From: a virus
Virus record (IMG/VR): IMGVR_UViG_3300032249_000144
Location: 1-24,626 of that record
Strand: one strand, 5' to 3'
Length of the DNA stretch: 24,626 nt
Shown in pieces: positions 7,533 to 16,007 of this stretch. A program made the position numbers and the translations under genes. Every line of letters starts with the position of its first letter. Positions within the stretch are counted from its first letter, which is position 1. The notes under the pieces are model-generated. The model was given only the letters and a program-made list of their open reading frames with translations, was not told the DNA's origin and searched no databases.

Positions 7533-10500
7533 TAGTTATTTCCTGTCTCTGTTGCAAATACACGCCAGTACATTACAGAGAAATCTGGGTGTTCGGAGAT
7601 TATCTGGTAAGCAGTTTGGTCTAACCATTGTGCTACATTTTCAACAGCTTTACCTGTAAGTGTCTTGTATCCTGCTTGTGCAACAGAATTCAATGCTGAC
7701 TCACGAGCCTGTAAGAACTTAGCCAAGCCCTTACCTGATTCGGTTTCAGCAAACTTAGGATTGCTAAGAGCCTGAGTTACCTCCTTGACAAGTGTCTCAC
7801 GAGGAACACCTGCTGCACGGAAGTCTGGCTGTCCACCGAAGTCATCATCCATTGCTGCCTTACGAGTCAAGTAGACCTGATGGGCTTGCTTTGGATCTGC
7901 ACCCTGTTGGATAGCGATGGCTTCATCGCTTTGTAACTTAGCCTTACGAGCTGTGTATACATAACGAGCCGCTTCCATCTGCATTTCAGCAGGTGATAAC
8001 TTAAATCGCTGGCCACGCTGTGCTTGCCATTTAGCAAATTCTTGTGAGTATTGTCCACCGGGGAAGAAGAGGGCAAACGCATTTGGTACTGCATTGGCAT
8101 CTTTACGGTTATTTGTATAGAAATTCCAAGCTTCATCAGTAGGAGTGATACCACCACGAGATCCAGATACCAGAGCAAAGAGTGCTGATTCGCCATACTT
8201 GTCAGCCCACTTGGCTACAGCAATTTCATAACTGTCTGGGTTGTTTGCACGGATCTGTAAGAAGTCATTAAACATAAGAGCCTGAACATGAAGTTCACCC
8301 TCTTTGTCCTTAGCAAGAATCTGAGGTGCAATAGATCCGGGAGCCACATTCTGTGTGATACCACGCCATAAGGCGAGGACTCGATTAACTCTACCTGCAT
8401 CTTCAAGAAGCTTTGCTTGTGCTTCTCCACCAAGTGGGAAGTCTCCATAGTTACCAGTTGATGCAAGATATGTCATCAATGGTCGAAGAGTGGAAACACT
8501 CTTCTCTTCAAAGGAGTTAATACCTAAACCGTAAAGAACTCTTTGGGCCCAAGCAGGTGTAAATGATTCAACGATTCCAGTCTTACCTTCAGGGGCTCCG
8601 AATGGATAGATCACATCACGGAGTTGATCTGCTGCCCAACCTTCTTGGCTCTGGATTAGTCGACCCAATGAAAGTTGAATTGCAGGGCCTACACCCGGTA
8701 GCAATTCATTACTGAATGCAAGGTTCAAAGATGGAATTGAAAGCGATGTTGGCATCGATGGAACCGCTTCACCGGTTGCTGTTGAAAGCATCCAGCCAAG
8801 TGCATTACCGGCTAGAGGGATAACCATACGAGGATCACCATAGGTTGGATCCTTGTAGATAAATCCTTGGCTTGGGTCATTCCAGTTCTGGCCAGTCCAT
8901 TCGTAAATGACACCAGTCTCTGGATGAGTCAAGAATTCAAAAGCGTTAGCAGCTTTGTAAGTACGAGCCTTGCCTTGTAGGCGGAAGGTATTGGCTACAT
9001 CTGTGCCAATCAACTTACTCCAAGTGGCAATAGTGTTACCCCACGCTGCTGCGAAAGGAGCCACTAAACGAGCTGCAACTGCATACTGCTTCTGTCGCAT
9101 TGCATCGTAGTAAAGCTTCTGTAGTTTATTAGCAGCAAAGTTATTTGCGATTGTATGCATATCATCGGCAGCAAGTCCTCGATCATCGAGTGTCTTAATT
9201 GCTTCACGCATACGAACCAATGCTGGGTTTTCAAACCCTGCCTTAAGTCCAAAGACTTTGATTCCACGAAGTTCCTTTTCTGCGATAGCAAGGATCTTAG
9301 TAGCCTCATCTTTAGTCATAAGGTTTAGGTTCTCTGCAACACCGTTCCAGTATTGCTGCTTAAACTCTGGGCCAAGTGCTGCTCGCTTTTCAATCGATGC
9401 AGAGACTTGGAAGAACTTAGATGCTGCTCGATCCCATTGACCCTTGAAGGATGCAACGGCACGAACATCATCTGTTGGAAGCTTGAGTTGGCCGATAGCC
9501 TTTGAGATGTCTGTTGAATCAACATATCCCTTAAGGATATTGGCAAGCCATACATCCTTTGACTGGGTTCCCTTTGGATTAAATCCGGGAGTTCTCTTGC
9601 CATCTACTGCAACCATTGCTTTACCAGAGATAAAGTCACGCAACTCTTGGCGGCCACCAGATAGATTATCAACACCTTCTGTGACTACCTTAAAGTAATT
9701 CTCCATAGCTTGACGAGCAATAGCCTCATCTGCATCAAGCATCAATGCACGATTGAGTTCATCAACCTTGGCAATCTGTGTACGAAGCAGGATTCCCTGC
9801 TCTGTCTCAAACATAAAGTCAACAATGAACTTCTCGTAATCACGAGATAGATCCATTCCTTGTGCTTGCTTCTTAGCAACAAAAGCTTCTGCTTCTTTGA
9901 ACCAAGGAGTAATCTTTCCATTGGCACCCTTGACTCCACCAGTAAGACCACCGGCAACTAGACGAGCCATTGCTGATTCACGGAACTGAAGGATTGCTCC
10001 GGCCCATGCCCGATTGAATCCTCGTTCTTCTGGTGTAATGAAACGCATACCGGTAGGCAGGATCTGTGAAAGACCACGAGTGCCTTGGCCCATACCAACA
10101 CCGATAGATCGAGACATCATTACGGCAAACTTATCTGCATCTGCAAGTGCTGCTGACTTAAAGCCGATTGCATCCATCTCTTCAACCGCTTTGTTGAAGT
10201 TTGTGCCAAAGACTGTATTGTCGAATCGAGACCATCGAGTAGCAAACTTAGCGATTGCATTACCCTCTGGGTTAGCCATCATCATTGCAGCAAACTGCAA
10301 TGGGTGATTGAACAAGGTTGTAGATCCACCAAGGAATGAACGAACCTGCATATCACCAACATTTCGTAGGATGTATGAAACACGACCTACGAGAACTGTT
10401 TGCTTGAAGAATGAGTCAAAGAGATCAGTAGTTACTGTTCTAAGTTGCTGTGCATTCTGTGACTGGGAGAAAAGGTTTCTTGTTTTTCCTGTGAGCTGAC

Positions 10501-13441
10501 GGATTGCATCGATGTCAGGCCACTTGATAAAATTTGCAAGTTGAGAGTCAATGAGTGGATCAAGCTGAGTGAACTTCTGGGTCTTTCCAGCGATCTTAAA
10601 TTCTCGTGTTCCGATGTCCTTACCAGCAACTTGTGCCAAGAACTTTCGGTTAGCATCTGCTTCTTTCTTAAATACTCGAGCCGCATCATTAAGCATACGG
10701 ATTTGTTCTTCTGTTAGGTTAGGAGCCTTCTCCTTAACCAAAGACTTAAGTGTGTCAATGAATACATTGAAGCGTTCAGTCGAGGTTGTAGCTGCCATCA
10801 TGGCCTTAATGGATGTCTTCTGTAATTCAGCAGATGCCTTAAGGAATGGCAAAGTGTCATTCATTTCCCTAACCAATGTATCTACATCGTCTAGGTGAAT
10901 AAGATTTCTAGTAGGTGCAAACCGTGTAAACGGTGCAGTTACTTTGTTGCTTCTTAGAAATGCTCGTGCATCGTTTTCTGCATTAAGCAGGAAGTTAGCA
11001 AAACCTTCATGGTGTAACTTCAATGAGTTAGGTGCATAGAAACTTGACTGGAATTGGATTGCACGAGATTGAACTGCAAGTCCAACTCTTGTTCCACGAG
11101 ATAGTTCTAGGCCAACTTCACCGGCAAGTAATCCCATAACTTCTTTTTCAGAAGTAGCAGCAGCCAAACGCTTGGCTAGATCAACTGTGATGTTGCCATT
11201 CATTGCTCGCCATAGATCATCGTATTGTTCTGGGCCGTAGTGGATAGCAATAAACTTTGCAGCGTTCTGACCCATTGGGCCAAAGAATGCTTTAGCAGCT
11301 TGCTGGTAATCAAGGATCTGCTTACCACCTATGGTCATAAGACCAAACTCTGCTTCCATTGCTAGAGCCTTGCGACCTCGTGCCTCTTCAAGAAGCATAC
11401 GAGCCTCATCATCAGATTTGACTCGATCTTGAACATACTTAAGTCTATTTCTCCAAGCTTCTTCAGCCTTGGCAAGTTCCTTTTGGACACCTTTTGTAAC
11501 CTTACCCTGCTCGGCAAGAGCTTTATTTATATCGGCAAGTTGTTCCATGACTGTAAGGCGAGGTGCTGCTGCACCTTCGACTAGCCCTGTAACCTGCTGG
11601 GTAATTGCACCCTTAGTTGTAAGTGCTTGAACACCAAGATCGTTGATGTCAGGTGAGTTAATAGCATCAGCCTTGAAGCGACCAAAGTCAGAAATCTTTG
11701 CATCGAATGGATCTACTGTCCGTGGGAAGTAAGCGTATCCGCCACCACCCATACCACGAGTAGCACCAACATTTTCAAATCCTTGGATACCGGATCTTTC
11801 GTATGCTGCAAATAGTTGTTCTGTAATTCCAGCCTTCTGTGCTGACTGAATAAGTTCTGCGTGTGTTGCACCGGGTGTATCGATTACATCGAGAACACCT
11901 TGCAGTTTAGATTCTTGGATACCAGCAGCAGTTCCAATATCGATAAGGTTAGAACCAATCTCGTTAGATACACGAGTTGCTTGTGGTGAATCTCCAGCCT
12001 TGATAAGACCTGTCCACTTGATAAGGCGTGGCTTCTGCTTTGCTGCTACACGAACTACAGCATCTACGCCATTGCGGATGCCTTGAGTTGCTGCACGATC
12101 ACCCTTCTTAAGGGCTGCTTCTTCAAGTGTATGAATAAGTCCGGGAGCCAACTGTTCTTGTTCAACAAGTGTTTCTCCTGCACGAACTACTTCATCAAAA
12201 CCTTTAGCATCAAGAATGCTTTGAACTGCTGCTGCACGACCAGCAGTATTGAGTTCAATACGGTGAGCCATAAGGTCTTCAGCCTTACGAGCTTGTCCAA
12301 CGAGTTGACCCTTTGTTTCAGTTGCAGCCTTAAGACCTGCAATTAAAGTGTCACGCTGTTGACGGAGTTGTCCGTTTTCTGCATCTAATAAATCTGCTTC
12401 AGACTTTGCTTTGTAATAAGTCTGGTATGTATTATCTACCTGTTCAGAGATAGCATTTAGATCATCTTGGTGTTTGATGATGTCTGCTTCAAGCATATTG
12501 ATGTCGCCTGCTGCTGCTCGTGCTTCTGCACGAACTTTTGTAACATCACCCATAATGTCTTCGACATCACGAGCCACAGCCTTGATCGGTGCTGCCTTCG
12601 CTTCTGCTGCACGAGCTGCGGCCTTTGGCCCAACACGAAGTGTTACGCCAACCTTTCCAGCTTCTTTACCGATCTTAACTAAACCTACACCGGGAACATA
12701 AGTAAGTGGGTCTGCTGCTAGATTAAGAACGAATCCTGAAATGGCTTGGAATGTACGAGCTGCTTTAGTCTCTGGGTTATCGAATAGTGCTTGTGTAAGT
12801 CCACTTGAATAAGTCCAAGGAACTCCACCCTTCATCGTAGGGCCAGCAGCAATCTTTGCATTAAGTAATGCTTTACCTACCGCAGAGTTTTGATCTGCAC
12901 CAAGAAAACCAGTACCTACATCAATCTTGCCTGTTTTGAAAAGGTTGATAAGAGCTTGACCTGTTTGAGTCTCATCAAAAACATTCATGCCACCCTTGCC
13001 AGATACACCGTTACGAACGCTGGCTTCTAGCATTTCAAATGGTGTAGATAAAAGCATGAAAGCAGTACGAGTAAGTGGTGCTAAGAAGTCAGCAGGTGAA
13101 CCCTTCTTTGCAGAGTTCTGCTCTTTCAACTTAGCAGCAGCAGCAATGGCTGCGTTACGCTGTGCATCAATCAATGCTGATCCATCGAGTGTAGTCATAG
13201 CATTGGCTGTATTGCCACCAATAACAGCACCAGACTTTGTAAGACCCATGACCGTGCCGACAGATGCAGCAGGGTAGGCCTTAGCCATAGCAGCTAACTG
13301 CTTGGCAAAGTCTGGACTTAAATACTTAGATTGCTGGGCCTGAATGTATGTATCGTAAGCTGCTGTTCCTTCTTGAGGAATTGAACTTAACGATGCACCG
13401 AGACTACCAGCACCAAATGTGCCTCCGGTTTTTCCTGCCAT
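7532..13441 (-). CDS. Giant 1969-residue virion-like protein
   Basis: 1969 residues, a quarter of the window. I find no certain catalytic domain by eye. The first 270 residues are Ala/Gly-rich with hydrophobic helices (AFMLLSTPFEMLEASV near 127, ISGFVLNLAADPLTYVPGVG near 235). A long coiled coil spans about 290-385 (NMLEADIIKHQDDLNAISEQ). The rest is mostly amphipathic helix, broken by a more hydrophobic part near 1500-1600 (AWGNTIATWSKLIG, MVIPLAGNALGWML). Large, helical proteins with membrane-active pieces that follow the portal gene in short-tailed phages are commonly internal proteins ejected with the DNA, so this is my preferred reading. A tape measure is less likely because no tail-tube gene is seen. 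TAATG junctions bound both ends. Confidence 0.8.
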   Translation of the reverse strand: MAGKTGGTFGAGSLGASLSSIPQEGTAAYDTYIQAQQSKYLSPDFAKQLAAMAKAYPAASVGTVMGLTKSGAVIGGNTANAMTTLDGSALIDAQRNAAIAAAAKLKEQNSAKKGSPADFLAPLTRTAFMLLSTPFEMLEASVRNGVSGKGGMNVFDETQTGQALINLFKTGKIDVGTGFLGADQNSAVGKALLNAKIAAGPTMKGGVPWTYSSGLTQALFDNPETKAARTFQAISGFVLNLAADPLTYVPGVGLVKIGKEAGKVGVTLRVGPKAAARAAEAKAAPIKAVARDVEDIMGDVTKVRAEARAAAGDINMLEADIIKHQDDLNAISEQVDNTYQTYYKAKSEADLLDAENGQLRQQRDTLIAGLKAATETKGQLVGQARKAEDLMAHRIELNTAGRAAAVQSILDAKGFDEVVRAGETLVEQEQLAPGLIHTLEEAALKKGDRAATQGIRNGVDAVVRVAAKQKPRLIKWTGLIKAGDSPQATRVSNEIGSNLIDIGTAAGIQESKLQGVLDVIDTPGATHAELIQSAQKAGITEQLFAAYERSGIQGFENVGATRGMGGGGYAYFPRTVDPFDAKISDFGRFKADAINSPDINDLGVQALTTKGAITQQVTGLVEGAAAPRLTVMEQLADINKALAEQGKVTKGVQKELAKAEEAWRNRLKYVQDRVKSDDEARMLLEEARGRKALAMEAEFGLMTIGGKQILDYQQAAKAFFGPMGQNAAKFIAIHYGPEQYDDLWRAMNGNITVDLAKRLAAATSEKEVMGLLAGEVGLELSRGTRVGLAVQSRAIQFQSSFYAPNSLKLHHEGFANFLLNAENDARAFLRSNKVTAPFTRFAPTRNLIHLDDVDTLVREMNDTLPFLKASAELQKTSIKAMMAATTSTERFNVFIDTLKSLVKEKAPNLTEEQIRMLNDAARVFKKEADANRKFLAQVAGKDIGTREFKIAGKTQKFTQLDPLIDSQLANFIKWPDIDAIRQLTGKTRNLFSQSQNAQQLRTVTTDLFDSFFKQTVLVGRVSYILRNVGDMQVRSFLGGSTTLFNHPLQFAAMMMANPEGNAIAKFATRWSRFDNTVFGTNFNKAVEEMDAIGFKSAALADADKFAVMMSRSIGVGMGQGTRGLSQILPTGMRFITPEERGFNRAWAGAILQFRESAMARLVAGGLTGGVKGANGKITPWFKEAEAFVAKKQAQGMDLSRDYEKFIVDFMFETEQGILLRTQIAKVDELNRALMLDADEAIARQAMENYFKVVTEGVDNLSGGRQELRDFISGKAMVAVDGKRTPGFNPKGTQSKDVWLANILKGYVDSTDISKAIGQLKLPTDDVRAVASFKGQWDRAASKFFQVSASIEKRAALGPEFKQQYWNGVAENLNLMTKDEATKILAIAEKELRGIKVFGLKAGFENPALVRMREAIKTLDDRGLAADDMHTIANNFAANKLQKLYYDAMRQKQYAVAARLVAPFAAAWGNTIATWSKLIGTDVANTFRLQGKARTYKAANAFEFLTHPETGVIYEWTGQNWNDPSQGFIYKDPTYGDPRMVIPLAGNALGWMLSTATGEAVPSMPTSLSIPSLNLAFSNELLPGVGPAIQLSLGRLIQSQEGWAADQLRDVIYPFGAPEGKTGIVESFTPAWAQRVLYGLGINSFEEKSVSTLRPLMTYLASTGNYGDFPLGGEAQAKLLEDAGRVNRVLALWRGITQNVAPGSIAPQILAKDKEGELHVQALMFNDFLQIRANNPDSYEIAVAKWADKYGESALFALVSGSRGGITPTDEAWNFYTNNRKDANAVPNAFALFFPGGQYSQEFAKWQAQRGQRFKLSPAEMQMEAARYVYTARKAKLQSDEAIAIQQGADPKQAHQVYLTRKAAMDDDFGGQPDFRAAGVPRETLVKEVTQALSNPKFAETESGKGLAKFLQARESALNSVAQAGYKTLTGKAVENVAQWLDQTAYQIISEHPDFSVMYWRVFATETGNN

Positions 13442-13824
13442 TAACGCTTCTCATAATCTAATCTTTGTCCTAATCGAACCAAGTCTGGATCTGGATATAG
13501 GGCAATAAGTTGACGGACAAGTGTGGCAGTTTCGTCAGGTGCTTGTGGTGGGATAGGTAATACTTCATTACCCGGGCCAGCACCAAAGGCTGCACCGAAT
13601 GTAATCTCTTGATCTACATTTGGGTTTGGTGTAGAAAAGTTTCTGTTTGGCATAGCAGGTGCTGCGATCATAGGGCCCATTCCGCCACCCATTGCACCTG
13701 TTTCAGTTGCTGCTAATGGAACTCCGGGAGCAGTTTGTAATTGTGTGAGTTCTGTGTTCTCACCGTATGCTCCACCGGTAATGGATTGTGCTGCCTGCCT
13801 ACCAATGTATGGGCCTTCAGCCAT
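13441..13824 (-). CDS. Small Pro/Gly/Ala-rich hypothetical protein
   Basis: 127 residues from the chosen ATG at 13822-13824 (MAEGPYIGRQ), which has GGAGG six bases upstream. A start seven codons earlier (MKKWRLK) is possible but has no such site. Residues 30-95 are low-complexity, rich in Gly, Ala, Pro and Met (GAMGGGMGPMIAAPAMPNRN), and probably disordered. The last 30 residues form an amphipathic helix (ETATLVRQLIALYPDPDLVR). Not recognised. Its start overlaps the preceding gene by eight bases and its stop overlaps the giant gene by one base. It may assist the portal or the giant protein; this is inference from position. Confidence 0.7.
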   Translation of the reverse strand: MAEGPYIGRQAAQSITGGAYGENTELTQLQTAPGVPLAATETGAMGGGMGPMIAAPAMPNRNFSTPNPNVDQEITFGAAFGAGPGNEVLPIPPQAPDETATLVRQLIALYPDPDLVRLGQRLDYEKR

Positions 13825-14056
13825 CTTTAGCCTCCATTTTTTCAATGTCTTGTGTCATCTTCTCCCACATATACTGCTTCTTTGCTTCGTTTACAGAATG
13901 TGAATGGATAATCTTTGTTATCAATGAGAAGAAATCTGCGAATGAATAACTTATTTTATATAGTAAATCTGCTACTGCGTAAACAAAATCTATCTTCTTT
14001 GCAGGGCGAGCCAACACAAACATATCATCGAGTTCATCGAAGTTATCTTCTGACAT
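13817..14056 (-). CDS. Small hypothetical protein with hydrophobic helix
   Basis: 79 residues. An acidic start (MSEDNFDELDDMF) is followed by a hydrophobic aromatic stretch (FVYAVADLLYKISYSFADFF) that could be a membrane-associated or amphipathic helix, and by a basic, helical C-terminus. AGGAGG lies eight bases before the ATG. I do not recognise it. It lies in the portal-to-giant-protein interval, where phages often keep small head-tail joining or assembly proteins; that link is position only. Confidence 0.65.
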   Translation of the reverse strand: MSEDNFDELDDMFVLARPAKKIDFVYAVADLLYKISYSFADFFSLITKIIHSHSVNEAKKQYMWEKMTQDIEKMEAKDG

Positions 14057-14077
14057 TGACTCGCCCTCCTAAGATTG

Positions 14078-14224
14078 TTACTTAGCTTTCTTTCCTGATG
14101 CTGATGCTGGCTTTCCTGTTTCGCCAAGCTTCTGCATTCCTGCCTTGCCTGATGCAGACTTCTTACCCATGATTGGGCCAAGAACTAGAGCCTTAGCTAC
14201 TGCACCCTTTTTTACTCCGAACAT
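14078..14224 (-). CDS. 48-residue Lys/Gly/Ala-rich basic peptide
   Basis: The frame starts at the ATG 14222-14224 with GGAGG six bases upstream and stops with TAA at 14078-14080. The peptide begins MFGVKKGAVAKALVLGPIMG and continues with KKSASGKAGMQKLGETGKPA, ending in KKAK. It has about 11 Lys, no acidic residue apart from one Glu, and no clear fold. It is in the operon directly after the portal gene. Small basic peptides in this position are common in phages of environmental origin, but I know no function. Its composition resembles the basic tails of the proteins at 1-1111. Confidence 0.65.
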   Translation of the reverse strand: MFGVKKGAVAKALVLGPIMGKKSASGKAGMQKLGETGKPASASGKKAK

Positions 14225-14244
14225 ATTGCACCTCCAGATGCGTG

Positions 14245-15999
14245 TTAAGCCGCCCCAGTTAGGGAAGCTAAAAGATCTGCCATCGGTGGGGTTCCACCTT
14301 GTGCTAGATCAGTTCTACGAGAATACTGGCCGGGGCCAGATACCATTTGGGAACCGGCAGCCGGGGCCGCTCCCGGAACCCCCATAGGGGGTTGCGAAGC
14401 ACCGGGGGCCATCGCAGTCGCTGCCGGTTGTTCTACTGGAGCAAACGCTTTAGCAACGATTGACTCCAATGCTTGACCTTTTGCTCGACCTTCAATGATG
14501 TCGGCGAGCCTCTTAACAGCTTCTGTTGGATCCCCACCCTGAGTAGCAAGCATTGGGATTGCGTTTGCATATTGTGCTACTGCGGTTCTTAATGAGTCAC
14601 GAAGTTCTTCGATGTCAATTCGTTGTTCTTCTTGTGTGACATTGATTGAGAATGGAAGATTGCGGCGGAGGAAGTCACGAGAAATCAACTTATCTCCACG
14701 AAGTTGCAATCCAAAGATTGCGGCACGGTTAGGATCTAGTCCTGCCATGAGTCCATACTGGACATCTACTGTGTAATCACCGTTGATGTCTTTCGATGGT
14801 GTGTATTTTAATTCGTATGGTGTTCCGTCATCGGATCCACGAATAGTTTTCTGAGTTGAACCGAATACTTGCTCATCTACACAGAATGCAATACCGATAA
14901 GATTTACAAAGAAGCGAGCAAAGACTGCCTGTGCTGCCTTGATCTGTGAATCGAAGCCACCCATAAGGGCTTGAACGCCACGACCTGTAACGATAGATGC
15001 ATCGATCTGACCTGTTCGGCCTTCTGGATAACGAGAACCCATACGGAGTTCACGCTCAAGTGCCTGTGATTCAGCAAAGACTCCGTTAGGAAGTTCGATT
15101 GGAACTCTACGGATTCTCTCTGGTGTATTAGATCGAAGCAAAGCATCTGGGCCAAGGGTAAATTCTTGGACATCTGGTGGAATAGCGATAGGTGCATTGA
15201 CTGACTTCTTCGCTGCTTCAAGCTGAAGGAGTGCAAATCGAGCCTTAGCCATCTGAACTGGTAGGACATCATCGAACTGACCACGAGTTTGACCATCAAC
15301 TGTTGGTCGTTCTGCTACATCTACAAGGATTTTGCCTAGAAGATTAGGGGTATTAGATAGAACTAGGTTATCTAATTCCGGTAAAAAGATTAAATCTTGA
15401 TACTTATCATGGTAGCGAACCATGGAAATCGTAGACTTCATACGATACTTGCTGTTGATCTGAGCCTTATACTCTGGATACTGTAGGGATAGAGACTCTG
15501 AATCAGACATAATGATCTGAGCCATAGCAACTACTGAGCCAAAGCGATCCTTTTCAAAGTAAAGACCGAAAGGATTAAGCATACGAATGCGTGGATTGTT
15601 GGTATCAAAGTCAATCTCCACCATACCTGCTGCAAAGCCATAGGTGTAATACCAGTCTGCTGCCTGATACATCTGAAGTTGTAGATCAGACTTATTGGCA
15701 TAGTGGTTGGCAATGCGTGTACGAATCTCAGCCTTTCTACGAGCTGAGTCGGAAGTCATGTTGGATGAGGCACAGTTAATTGCTGGAAGAGGGGCAGTTA
15801 CCTCGGCAAGGTCACGAGCTGCAATGTCAACCATGTTAGCGATGAGTGGCTTCGGATACTCATCAGAGAACTGACCGAAGAAAACATCTTGCATACGACC
15901 TTGACGGACAGCAAGAACATCTGCCATACGGCGATCACGATCCATGTTGCGTGTTTTAAGGCGTTCAACCTTAGCTGCAACTTCTTGAACTGAAAGCAT
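14245..15999 (-). CDS. Portal protein (head-tail connector)
   Basis: 584 residues from the ATG at 15997-15999, chosen because AGGAG lies a few bases upstream; an ATG 12 codons earlier overlaps the terminase gene and lacks a site. The protein would form the dodecameric ring at the DNA-entry vertex. It follows TerL, has the right size, and shows portal-like sequence: an N-terminal helix, YYTYGFAAGMVEIDFDTNNP with the wing-like beta region, MLNPFGLYFEKDRFGSVVAM (a portal segment that reads the tail path), and helical stem and crown parts at 300-460. The last 60 residues are rich in Pro, Gly, Ala and Met and likely disordered. The portal subfamily is uncertain. Confidence 0.85.
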   Translation of the reverse strand: MLSVQEVAAKVERLKTRNMDRDRRMADVLAVRQGRMQDVFFGQFSDEYPKPLIANMVDIAARDLAEVTAPLPAINCASSNMTSDSARRKAEIRTRIANHYANKSDLQLQMYQAADWYYTYGFAAGMVEIDFDTNNPRIRMLNPFGLYFEKDRFGSVVAMAQIIMSDSESLSLQYPEYKAQINSKYRMKSTISMVRYHDKYQDLIFLPELDNLVLSNTPNLLGKILVDVAERPTVDGQTRGQFDDVLPVQMAKARFALLQLEAAKKSVNAPIAIPPDVQEFTLGPDALLRSNTPERIRRVPIELPNGVFAESQALERELRMGSRYPEGRTGQIDASIVTGRGVQALMGGFDSQIKAAQAVFARFFVNLIGIAFCVDEQVFGSTQKTIRGSDDGTPYELKYTPSKDINGDYTVDVQYGLMAGLDPNRAAIFGLQLRGDKLISRDFLRRNLPFSINVTQEEQRIDIEELRDSLRTAVAQYANAIPMLATQGGDPTEAVKRLADIIEGRAKGQALESIVAKAFAPVEQPAATAMAPGASQPPMGVPGAAPAAGSQMVSGPGQYSRRTDLAQGGTPPMADLLASLTGAA

Positions 16000-16007
16000 T
16001 TTTCTCC

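Noticed and set aside
12083-12701. Cys- and Ser-rich frames opposite the giant gene
   Set aside because: They are antisense shadows of Ala-rich codons in the giant gene, without ribosome sites.
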